Shown: positions 26,701 to 39,900 of the stretch, in pieces | How the letters are laid out: each line of letters starts with the position of its first letter | Numbering within the stretch: position 1 is the first letter of the stretch | Source: Anodontia alba | Taxonomy: Eukaryota > Mollusca > Bivalvia > Lucinida > Lucinidae | Reading direction: 5' to 3' | Length of the DNA: 64,000 nt | Assembly (NCBI GenBank): GCA_964016985.1 | Contig: OZ024823.1 | Span: 135,056,112-135,120,111, forward strand | The notes under the pieces: model-generated | Seen by the model: the letters and a program-made list of their open reading frames with translations, nothing else | What the model was told of the DNA's origin: nothing | Database searches by the model: none | Translations under genes and position numbers: made by a program

Positions 26701-29700
26701 TATTACCGTATATGCCATATTTAATGATCAAAGTTTTAACGATACGTTAACTAAAGACATTGTTAGTTTTGAACAACTGGGTCCTGTTTGTTTTCCTGCA
26801 CATCAAACACCTTCTAAAAAGTCAGAAAAGGGGTCTGTTCTATAAAGAAGGACTTTGCTCATCAAGAGATGCAAATTCTTTCTGTTCAGAAAAGACCCCT
26901 TCTCAGAAGGAGTGAAGCCAATTAACAGAATCGTCACCCGTAAAAGAGTGCCCATTCCTGTTAATTGTCTCCCTTTTTTCACTCTAGGTAAGGGAAATAT
27001 ATAACTTGGTTCTTTCCCGTGTCTAGATTTGCTTATGGAGATGCATTTATTTCATCTATAAACAGGGGCCAGTTCTGGAAGTGGTGCATCTACATTCGAC
27101 CCCAACACTTTCGGCAGTAGTGCAGGAGGAGGAAGTTCGTCAGGTGGCTCTAGTTCCAGTGCTGCCTCCGCGTTTGGAAGTTCTTCTGGTGGTTCCCAGC
27201 CTCAGACGCAGACAGGAAGTGGAAGTACCTCATCCGGTGGGGGCGCAAGTCAAACTGGTGGCGCAGGTCAAACAGGTGGCGCAAGTCAGACTGGTAGTTT
27301 TGATCCAGTGAAAACGAACTCCATGGCAACATCTGGATTTAATCCACTTAATCCAATGCTGGGTAAGTTACTCTCTGATGAGCCGCATGGGGCGTGCTGT
27401 CGAAAAATCAATATTTGACCCGGTGTAACAGTTTATCTTAACCCCTGGGCAGCTTGCCCCCCGGGGGGCAAGATACCGTGGGGTATCTTGCCCCCCGCCC
27501 TGGGCAGCTTGCCCCCCACCCCAGAAAACCTGGCAAACTCAATTCAAAATGATATTTATTTTTTTTATAACAAATTTATATCACACAATTATCAGAACAG
27601 CAGTAATGTATGTTTTTCATTATTTCACTCTTTGTGGGAGGAGGTTGGGGCTAAGATACTGTAGCCTAAGCATTTTCCTCCCAAACTCAGAAGTCCTTGC
27701 AGAAAGATATTTTATCACTTTTAATAGAATTTCCCATTGAACAGGTCATTAGAGAATTTCCAGTATCTGATATTACCTATCTTTCGTCTAACAGGAAGGG
27801 GCAGGGGGTATAATACCCTGACCTGGGCAGCTTGCCCCCCGGGGGTGAAGATACCCTGGCCTGGGCAGCTTGACCCCCACCCCTGGAAATTTGGCAAATT
27901 CCAATCTGAAAAGCTATTTAATCATTTTAAACTTAAAATTCCAATGCACAGACATTAGAATGGTTGTAGTACCTGCTTTTACCTATTTTTTCACTTTATG
28001 GAAAGGGACTGGGGCCAAAATACTGTGGCCCAAGAAGTTTCCTCCCAAGCTCAGAAAATCTTGTAAACAAAATTATAAAGTTCAGAATATTATTTTTATC
28101 TTTTTAAAAATTTCCCATTTAACTGTCCATTTGAATATTTCTATTACTTTTTAATATCTGTCTTTCTTCAGTTAGGCTAAAGTGGGGGGTAAGATATCCT
28201 GGCCTGGGCAGCTTGCCCCCCGGGGGTGAAGATACCCTAGCTTGGGCAGCTTGCCCCCCACCCCTGGAAACTTGGCAAACTCTGATCTGAAAAGCTATTT
28301 AATCATTTTAAACTTAAAATTCTAATGCACAGACATTAGAATGGTAGTAGTACCTGCTTTTACCTCCTTTTTCACTTTATGGAAAGGGATCTGGGCCAAA
28401 ATATTGTGGCTCAATAAGTTTCCTCCCAAGCTCAGAAAATCTTGTAAACAAAATTTAAGTTCAGAATGTTATTTTTATCTTTTTAAAACAATTTCCAATT
28501 TAACAGGTCATTAGAATATTTCTATTACTTTTTATTATCTATCTTTCTTCAGATAGGCGTAAGTCGGGGGTAACCCTGGCCTGGGCAGGTTGCCCCCCGG
28601 GGGTGAAGATACCCTGGCCTGGGCAGCTTGCCCCCCACCCCTGGAAACTTGGCAAACTCCGATCTGAAAAGCTATTTAAACATTTTAAACTTAAAATTCC
28701 AATGCACAGACATTAGAATCGTAGTAGTACCTGCTTTTACCTACCTTTTCACTTTATGGAAAGGGATTGGGGCCAAAATACTGTGTCTCAATAAGTTTCC
28801 TCCCAATCTCATAACATCTTGTAAACAAAATTAGTGTTCAGAATGTTATTTTTATCTTTTTAAAACAGTTTCCCATTTAACAGGTCATCATAATATTTCT
28901 ATTGCTTTTTATTTTCTATCTTTCTTCAGATAGACTAAAGTGGGGGGTAAGATACCCTGGCCTGGGCAGCTTGCCCCCCGGGGGTGAAGATACCCTGGCT
29001 TGGGCAGCTTGCCCCCCACCCCTGGAAACTTGCAAACTCTGATCTGAAAAGCTATTTAATCATTTTAAACTTAAAATTCTAATGCACAGACATTAGAATG
29101 GTAATAGTACCTGCATTTACCAACATTTCCAATTTACGGAAAGGGATTGGGGCCAAAATACAGTGGCTAAGAAGTTTCCTCCCAAGCTCAGAAAATCTTG
29201 TAAACAAAATTAAAGTTCAGAATGTTATTTTTATCTTTTTAAAACAATTTCCCATTAAACAGGTCATTTGAATATTTCTATTGCTTTTTGTTATCTATCT
29301 TTCTTCAGATAGGCTGGGGTGGGGGGTAAGATACCCTGGCCTGGGCAGCTTGCCCGCCCACCCCCCCCCCCACCCCCCGGGGTGAAGATACCCTGGCTGG
29401 GCAGCGTTCCCCCCCTCCCCAGGAAACTTGGCAAACTCCAATCTGAAAAGCTATTTAATCATTTTAAACTTAAAATTCTAATGCACAGACACTAGAATGG
29501 TAGTAGTATCTGCTTTTACCTACTTTTTCACTTTATGGAAAGGAATTGGGGCCAAATACTGTGGCTCAATAAGTTTCCTCCCAAGTTCAGAAAATCTTGT
29601 AAACGAAATTAAAGTTCAGAATGTTATTTTTATCTTTTTAAAAGAGTTTCCTATTTAACAGGTCATCTGAATATTTCTATTGCTTTTTATTTTCTATCTT

Positions 29701-32700
29701 TCTTCAGATAGGCTGGGCTGGGGGTTAAGATACCCTAGCCTGGGCAGCTTGCCCCCCCCCCCCCCCGGGGGTGAATATATCCTTGCCTGGGCAGCTTGAC
29801 CCCCACCCCTGGAAACTTGGCAAACTCTGATCTGAAAAGCTATTTAATCATTTTAAACTTAAAATTCTAATGCACAGACATTAGAATGGTAATAGTACCT
29901 GCATTTACCTACTTTTTCAATTTACGGAAAGGAATTGGGGCCAAAATACTGTGGCTAAGAAGTTTCCTCCCAAGCTCAGAAAATTTTGTAAACAAAATTA
30001 AAGTTCAGAATGTTACTTTTATCTTTTTAAAACAATTTCCCATTTAACAGGTCATTTGAATATTTCTATTGCTTTTTATTATCTATCTTTCTTCAGATAG
30101 GCTGGGGTGGGGGCTAAGATACCCTGGCCTGGGCAGCTTGCCCCCCGGGGGTGAAGATACCCTGGCCTGGGCAGCTTGGCCCCCCCTCCTGGAAACTTGG
30201 CAAACTCCGATCTGAAAAGCTATTTAATATTTTAAACTTAAAATTCTAATGCACAGACACTGGAATGGTAGTAGTATCTGCTTTTACCTACTTTTTCACT
30301 TTATGGAAAGGGATTGGGGCCAAAATACAATAAACGAAATTAAAGTTCAGAATGTTATTTTTATCTTTTTAAAAGAGATTCCCATTTAACAGGTCATCTG
30401 AATATTTCAATTGCTTTTTATTTTCTATCTTTCTTCAGATAGGCTGAAGTGGGGGGTAAGATACCCTGGCCTGGGCAGCTTGCCCCCTGGGGGTGGTGAT
30501 ACATGTACCCTGACCTGGGCAGCTTGCCCCCCACTGCTGGAAACTTGGCAAACTCTGATCTGAAAAGCTATTTAATCATTTCAAACTTAAAATTCTAATG
30601 CATAGACATTAGAATGGTAGTAGTTCCTGCTTTTACCTATTTTTTCACTTTATGGAAAGGGATTGGGGCCAAAATACTGTGGCTCAAGAAGTTCCCTCCC
30701 AAGCTCAGAAAATCTTGTAAACAAAATTAAATTCAGACTGTTATTTTTATCCTTTTAAAACAAAATCCCATTTATCAGGTCATTTGAATATTTCTGTTAC
30801 TTTTTATTATCTATATTTTTTCAGATAGGCTGGGGTGGGGGGTAAGATACCCTGGCCTGGGCAGCTTGCCCCCCGGCTGTGAAGATACCCTGACCTGGGC
30901 AGCTTGCCCCCCACCCCTAGAAACATGGCAAACTCAGATCAGACAAGCTATATAATCATTCAAAACTTAAAATTCTAATGCACAGACATTAGAATGGTAG
31001 TAGTACCTGCTTTTACTTATTTTTACTGTATCTCTTCTTTTTCTGTATCACATGCCCCTCTCCTCTACATTCGGATAAAAATAGCTTAGGTGCAAGCTTC
31101 TAAGGCTCTCAGTTTCCTCCTATCCAGTAAAAGATGTGTATGTACATAAAAATCAGTTTTGCCATGTTTCTGTTGTAAGGATTTTTATTTAAAAGAAGAA
31201 ACAAACTTACTGAATTAAGTTGTGTAAGATTTTCTTGAGGGGGGTTCAAGCTGCGCAAGCAAGGGTATCTTCACCCCCGGGGGGCAAGCTGCCCAGGCCG
31301 CGGTATCTTAACCCCCACCCCTTCCTTTTTAGAGAAAAATGGTTAATGGTCGATATTATGAATATTCAAATGACTGTTCAATAGGAAAGTCTCTTCAGTG
31401 ATAAACTATCTTTTGGAATGGAGTCTGCCAGGTTTTCTGGCATAGTTGCTAGCTTCTAAGGCCACTATATTCTGGACCTCAATTTCCTCCTATCGGGTAA
31501 AATATGCATATGCACATAAAAAATTAGTTTTTCCATGTATCTATCATAAAGATTTTTATTTAAAAGTAATAAAATCTTTCTGAATAAAGTTCTGTCAGGT
31601 TTTCTAGGGGTGGGGGGCAAGCTGCCCAGGCCAGGGTATCTACACCCCCGGGGGGCAAGCTGCCCAGAGGCAGCTTCACCCCTGGGGGCAAGCTGCCCAG
31701 GGTGGGGGGCAAGATACCCCGGGGTATCTTCACCCCCGGGGGGCAAGCTGCCCAGAGGCAGCTTCACCCCCGGGGGGCAAGCTGCCCAGGGTGCAAGATA
31801 AACCGGTACACCGGCACACGAAAAAGGGACCTTATGGTTTTCCGGATTGTGGTTCTTTAAATGCGCATGCACAGTCCCCTATTTGAGCTACTAACATGCG
31901 ATTTTAGCCTGAAGATTCAAGGTCTCTGCTATATGTCTTCGAAAAGCAAAGGCTCTGACAAAACTATGCATATGCGCAGGTTTGCTTTAACATTTGCTGG
32001 CCGCTCATGTGAAAGGTACCCTTTTCTCATGTGCTGACTCATTTTCTCCAACGAGGTGCAATACACCCTACAATCCGTCGGGGAACAACAATCGTCCTAC
32101 AGGACAGTTTTCAAGAAATTTCACTTGTCCAAATGTTAAATATCAATATTATAGAACAATTATAAATCACCAAAGGAAAACAAAGAAAACATTCTTTGAG
32201 AAGTCAATATACTATTACTTTGCTGTCAATGAAAAGAAAACTAGTTTGCTGAACAGCCAATTTCAGTTGGTCGTCACACCAAAATCTCCCTTTAACCTGA
32301 GGCAGGATTTAAGCCTCCTCAATAAACTCAGAAATAAATACGGAAACATGGAAGACATTTCCTTATAAGTGAATGGCATCATTAAGTTGCTGCAAGACGA
32401 TGCCTGATAAAGCACTTGGCCTTGATCAAATTAGAGCCCTTCTGTCACAAAAGCTTTTACCTTGAAATTGCGCCTATTTTGCAGGGTGCTTGACCACTAT
32501 ATTAGTTGAGAGTCAATGTCTCATCCATCTATAAAAGGAGGTGACAGGTCGAGTCCATCAAACTATAGGCCCGTATCCCTTACATGCATCTTGTAAAAGT
32601 TATTTGAGCACATTGTTGCATCCAATGTAGTGATGTATTTTGATGAAAACCAGATCTTGTAAGATTTCTAGCATGGTTTTTGCTCAAAAAAAGAAAAAAA

Positions 32701-35700
32701 AATCCTGTGAGACTCTACTCACAATGCTTATCTAAAAGCTACACAAGGACCTACAATATGTCAACAGACATATTTCATATTGCTGGATGTCAGCAAAGCT
32801 TTTGATACGGTTAATCATGAAAAGCTCATCCTCAGTCTGCATAGTTATGTAATTCTAGACACAACCTCATCATGGATCAAGGCATTCCTTAATGGCAAAC
32901 CGCAGATTGTCGTCCTTGCGGGAAATTGGTCCGAGGAGGTCCCATTCACTTTAGTAGTCCTTCAGGAATCAGTCCTCGAACTAATACTCCTTTTGGTATA
33001 CTGATCTGCCTGGCAAGGTCAAATCACAGGTAACACTTACGATACGACAGCTTACTTAGCGATTACAACGATAGTTAAGTCTCAGAAACTTCAGTCCGAG
33101 CTGGACATCTTTCAGGATTGGGAACTAAAATGGGACATGATATTTTACCCCAACAAATGCCAGGTCATACGTGTTATCAGATCAAGGTCACCCTTGAAGC
33201 TGTCAAGGCCTGCCAGGATGATGGTAGGGTCTGAAAGGCCGTTTAACTAAACCAAAAGCAGTATTTATAGTAGCCTGTCCGTACGTATAACTGTCTAAAA
33301 GCCATAGAATGAGATCTTGTGGAAGCTCAGTTGAGGGGAATGGCATATGTAGGGAGAGGTACTGCCACATAGTCGTACATTGTCCTATAAAATAGGACCA
33401 GACGTGACTCAGCATGTCGCTTCTCATGGGAACCATATCCCGATTTTCCTATCATGTCAGAGACACTGGAATAGGGTGGATAATCCCCAAGAACCTACCG
33501 AGCTGCCCATCTCATCTATGTATACTTGATTTTGGAATGTCTTCCTTACTATGTGGGTGGGGGAGGGGGGGGGTCCCCAGACTGGAGCCGAGGGAAACCA
33601 AGGGATTTTATTAGCATTGTTTGTTATTCTAGTAACATGGGATTTCCAGAACATCATTACGAAAACGCCTATTCAAATATTTTTAGAATTTTACCAGGAA
33701 AAAATGAAAACTTTCAGATAAAAAATTCTGATAGTTTTCATATTTCTACTCAAAATATAGATTGTGGGTACTGGTTAGAACCGCCTCGGCAAGACAGTTC
33801 TAACGAGTACCCACAATCAATGTTTTTGAGCATAAATATGAAAATTAATGTATACCCCTGTAAATCCTAATTACAGTATAAAAGTGGGGTTTAAGATGGT
33901 CAAAACTATATTGACGTTTTCGGGATGTGTCAGTTGTTATATGAATGCCTTGATATTTGACACATGTCACTATCTCAAGTGCTATACTACATGTAATGTG
34001 TACTTTGTCAGGAGGAGTGCCACTTCAAACCATCACCAGACCACTGTTTGTATCCTCACTTTCCTTCTCTGTATAGCATGCTAACACTATACACATTTAT
34101 TTCATTCCCACTATAAGCTGTTTTTATCCTCCTTACTTTCCTGCATGTTGCGGGGATACCGGCACGTAGTGCTCAATTGACACGCCGTATGAAAAGATAG
34201 ATAGGAACTGTATTCATCAAGCAAATGCTGAACTAAAAACTAAAATTTTCTGTAAAACAAAAATCAGCACAGAGAACAGACATGCGAAAGATGGAAAGAT
34301 GCATGTCTTGTGACAAAACTTGTGGACTTTTTATCAAATTAGAAATATACTATAAGCATCCAAATCCAATTCATGCTAAAAGGACAGTCGAAATTGAGAA
34401 ATTGAAGTGTTTTTTTTTTTTTTTTTTTTTTTGTTCTTTTTTTCATTGTTGTTAACGTCAACCAACGTTCCAATACTATATTTCAGGGAAAGACATGTCG
34501 CAGATGATGGGACCACAGTCACAAACAGGTACAGTATTTGATAGGCAAAGTGAAGCGGCAAAATGCCATCAAACATGTACAAAATTTGCAGATTCACTTC
34601 ATCCTGCACATGCGCAAAGTCTCATCCGGGCATTTGTTTTTTATCGAAACGTTATTTAGTATCCAATGACTGTGTTTTTGGACAGCGAAGGCCCTAATCC
34701 TGATGCGCAGTCTGATCTGGGCTATCGTTGTTGGCATATGCCCGAAGACACGTTTTCGCATGGCGCGGTCCAGGTATTCTTGGAAGTGATTATAAGCGCT
34801 TGCTTAACCAGTTCGTACAGTGAACCCTCGTTACAACGACAGCATTTATTCGCAAAGATATTGCCATTACAATGAATTTACTGTTGTAAAGAACCCTTAA
34901 TGGACAGAATGATATGTAAGAAAGACCATGATTGATTCTTAATATCTCATAGTACATATGTTTTGGATATTTGTTAGAATCGCCTCCAAAATATATGTTT
35001 CTGTTAAGTATCAAATATTCTTTCATAATTTGTGACAAATTGTTACCTTAAGCGAAGGTTTCGTGACAGTCAAATTGTCATTATAACGAATTTTGTCGTT
35101 GCATCGAGTGTCGGTATAAAGTAAAGAGAAAGAGGGTTGTCTGTATTAAGCAAAATAAAGGACTCGCAGCAATGAAATAGTTTCAATTCGCTTTACATTA
35201 GGCACTGAGATAACAGCTTTGCTTTTATATTATTTGAAAGTAACTTGTAATTTTTGTATTGTAGACAACACCAAGACGAATTAACTTTATTTTATTTATT
35301 CACTTTATCAGAAAGAAAATTTTATTCAATATTTCGAAATGTTTAGAACCTTATTAAATATTCAAAATGGCGACACCCTTGATATTGGTTTCGAAATCTT
35401 AAAACGGTCATAATATCCTTAGCTTTTAATTGATGTGCATGAAATCGACATCAAAATTCATCATTTGTCAAGATCTTTCATCGCGGATACATTCTTCACC
35501 AACTTAGCGTTTCTGTTTAAAATGGATGTTTTTCTAGTTTAGGCTATTTAAAGTAAAATAAAGAGTTACAATGTACGAATAATTAGAATAATTATGTTTA
35601 TATACACATAATCAATCATCCCAATCGACCTATAAGACTGGCACAGACTTACTCCGTCCGCACATTAGTGTGTGTTCATTGATTGTATGTGGTTTTCTTA

Positions 35701-36891
35701 CATCGCGAAAACATGCCTTTATAATTTCGACCCCCCTTAAACCCTACTTTTATATAGTAAAACTTGGGTTTACCGGAGTATACATCATTTTCATATTTCT
35801 GCTCAAAAACATAGATTGTGGGTACGCGTAAGAACCGCCTCAGCGAGGCGGTTCTAACGCGTACCCACAGTCTGAGTAGAAATATGAAGACTATCAGAAT
35901 TTTTATCTAAAAATTTTCATTTTTTGGTGGTAAAATGTTCAGTAAATTTGAATAGGCATGTTTTCGTAATGAAAATAAATTAACCTCCTAGAACCTGATC
36001 GTTTTGCGCGGATACACAGGTTAATTAAGGACTTAACGCACAGGGCATTATATGTCCGAGTGTTTATATGATTGTTAATTTTTACTACTCTCTGGGCTAA
36101 TTCAGCAGACGGTATGTTGGAGACATTTTTCTAATTATTCCAGGAAAACAGATTTGACGTTTAATCCAAATTGTCTCCATTTCCGGGAACAATAAGAAAA
36201 ATATTATCTGCTGAAAAAATGCCCAGAGAGCTAAGCGTTAAACATTATAGCTCTCTGTTGTGCTTGTTTTGAACAGGTTCCAAGGGTCCAGGCAACTTTG
36301 ACCCTGGGGCAGTCAACACACAGATGGGAGCCAATGGGATGAGTCTAAATATGTTCGGAGGTAATCCTGACTACAGCTGATTTCTAAACTCCAAATCACT
36401 TTGTATGGGAAGTCAGTAATGGCATTTGCAAAGCATACCTTATCTGTCACGAAGTAATTAAATAAAGCAATGGTGCCAGTGGAGTCAAATTATCCGTGCT
36501 ACTGAAGTCCAAAGAGGTTTTATTTATTAGAAAAATACATAATGAAGATGGTGGCATACCCATTTCTTCTGTTTAATTTCTTCCATTATCTGGATTGCAT
36601 ACTGTTGTGGAAATACATAATATGTAATTCACATAAAATCTCTGTTCAGGATGATAGGCATGGTGGGAGAAGCGTGCTTACCAAGTAATGCTTACTCTCC
36701 TCGGACACCTGATTACATTCCATTTATTTTGGGTCCATGCCTGTCTGTCTGAGCATTCCTAAGTTTGTTTTCATGTATATCGAGTTTATGATTTTCCGAA
36801 ATAGGTAATGTTGACCTCAGATTCATTGTTAATACGAAATAATGCTATCCCTCCCCCTCCTCCGCCGACCCTACCCCCAACCACCCCTCCA

Positions 36892-36931
<40 letters not shown>

Positions 36932-39900
36932 ATTACATGCGTTCTCCACACACAGTTGGATGTAAACTTTGATGGCCAAATTGAAATGACATTTTCAGTA
37001 TTTATGTTTTAAGTAAATGTTCTGATACAACGATATTTGCTAACGCGTACGTTCTTCTTGAGCCAAAGACATAGCTCTAGATGAATCGAGTATCAGAAAA
37101 ATATTAAAAAATTCCAGATGAAAAAGCACTTTATCTTAAGGTATGCAAAGAGCACCATTACTGCAGCAGAAGTAACGTTTGTGTCTTGTTTTTATACATC
37201 CGTTTGAAAAATGTTATGTTATGTCCCGCGGCTTCCATCCGTCCGTCCATTTGACCGTCCGTCCATCTCAACTTTTCGTTTCCGGATAACTCCTCCTATA
37301 GCTTACATCCGATCAAGCTGAAACTCGAGTTATGCTCGTTTAAAAAGTTTTGTAAACATTTCGTTTCCGGCTAACTCCTCCTATAAATTATATCCGATGA
37401 AGCTGAAACTTGATATATAGTTAGACCATGATGTGGAGCAGTGCATATTAATTCGGGATTACTATCCACCAAATATTAACAAAATCATGCTCCTTTGAAA
37501 ATCCGTTCGTCCGCCTGTCCGTCCGTATGAAAACTTTTCGTTTCCGGATAACTTCTCCTAAGGTTAACATCCGATCAAGCTGAAACTTGATATATAGTTA
37601 GACCATGATGTGGAACAGCGCATAATGGATCGAGTCATAATCTACCAAATATTGACAGAGTTATACCCCTTTGAATTTTTTGTAAACATTTCGTTTCGGG
37701 CTCACTCCTCATACAATATACAAGCTGAAACTTGATATATAATTGGAACATGATCTGGAGCAGCGCATGTTATTTCAAAGTTACAGTCCACCAAATATTA
37801 ACAGAGTTATGCTCGTTTAAAAAGTTTTGTAAACATTTCGCTTCCGGCTAACTCCTCCTATGAATTATATCTGATGAAGCTGAAACTTGATATATAGTTA
37901 GACCATGATGTGGAGCAGTGCATATTAATTCGGGATTACTGTCCACCAAATATTAACAGAATCATACTCCTTTGAAAATCCGTCCGTCCGCCTGTCCGTC
38001 CGTATGTAAACTTTTCGTTTCCGGATAACTTCTCCTACAGTTAACATCCGATCAAGCTGAAACTTGATATATAGTTAGACCATAATGTGGAGCAGCGCAC
38101 TCCTCCACATCCGTATGTAAACATTTCGTTTCCGGATAACTTCTCCTACAGTTAACATCCGATCAAGCCGAAACATGATGTATAGTTAGACCATGATGTG
38201 GAGCAGCGCATATTGTTTCGAGGTTATAGTCCACTAAATATTAACAGAGTTATGCCCCTTTGAACTTTTTTGAAAACATTTCGTTTCCGGCTAACTCCTT
38301 CTACAGTTCACATCCGATCAAGCTAAAACTTGATATATAGTTAGACCATGATGTGGAACATCGCATAGTGGATCGAGTTCATAATCTACCAAATATTGAC
38401 AGAGTTATACCCCTTTGAATTTTTTGTAAACATTTCGTTTCGGGTTTCAAGCTGAAACTTGATATATAATTGGAACATGATCTGGAGCAGCGCATATTAT
38501 TTCAAAGTTACAGTCCACCAAATATTAACAGAGGTATGCTCGTTAAAAAAAGTTTTGTAAACATTTCGTTTCCGGCTAACTCCTCCTATAAATTGTATCC
38601 GATGAAGCTGAAACTTGATATATAGTTAGACCATGATGTGGAACAGTGCATATTAATTCGGGATTACTATCCATCAAATATTAATAGAATCATGCTCCTT
38701 TGAAAATCCATCCATCCGCCTATCCGTCCGTATGAAAACTTTTCGTTTCCGGATAACTTCTCCTACAGTTAACATCCGATCAAGCTGAAACTTGATATAT
38801 AGTTAGACCATAATGTGGAGTAGCGCACTCCTCCACATCCGTATGTAAACATTTCGTTTCCGGATAACTTCTCCTACAGTTAATATCCGATCAAACCGAA
38901 ACTTGATATATAGTTAGACCATAATGTGGAGCAGCGCATATTGTTTCGAGGTTAAAGTCCACTAAATATTAACAGAGTTATGCCCCTTTGAACTTTTTTG
39001 AAAACATTTCGTTTCCGGCTAACTCCTTCTACAGTTCACATCCGATCAAGCTAAAACTTGATATATAGTTAGACCATGATGTGGAATAGTGCATATTAAT
39101 TCGGGATTACTGTCCATCAAATATTAACAGAATCATGCTCCTTTGAAAATCCATTCATTCGCCTGTCCGTCCGTATGTAAACTTTTCGTTTCCGGATAAC
39201 TTCTCCTACAGTTAACATCCGATCAAGCTGAAACTTGATATATAGTTAGACCATAATGTGGAGCAGCGCACTCCTCCACATCCGTATGTAAATATTTCGT
39301 TTCCGGATAACTTCTCCTACAGTTAACATCCGATCAAGCCGAAACTTGATATATAGTTAGACCATAATGTGGAGTAGCGCATATTATTTCGAGGTTATAG
39401 TCCACTAAATATTAACAGAGTTATGCCCCTTTGAACTTTTTTGAAAACATTTCGTTTCCGGCTAACTCCTTCTACAGTTCACATCCGATCAATCTAAAAC
39501 TTGATAGACCATGATGTGGAACAGCGCAAATTGTTTACAGTCCACCAAATATTAACAGAGTTACGTCCCTTTGAATTTTTTGTAAAAATCACGTTTCCGC
39601 CTTGCCCCTCTTTTTTTTATATAGCGCTATTACTGATTCCCATTAACTCTTCGTCCGTGTGATTAAATGGCGAACGGGCGTATATTGCCCCGCTTGCGGT
39701 GCTCTTGTTGCATTTATTGCTTGGAGTCATGCTCTAAGCGACCAGAGTTTTTTTTTATCACGGTGCCAAATTAATAGACATATTGGTGGAAATACTGTTG
39801 ATGCGACGTTAAGATGAAAAACTCGAGGGAGGCGTTTCTCAATGGCTCTTGATTTATATATACATAATCAATCATCCCATGCGTTTGTAGTTTCATATGT

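Noticed and set aside
31465..31872. Pro/Gly-rich open frames on both strands
   Set aside because: They lie in the GC-rich part of the inverted satellite and repeat with it.
37210..39625. CRISPR-like array
   Set aside because: Repeats are long, variable and without unique spacers; a eukaryotic intronic tandem repeat.
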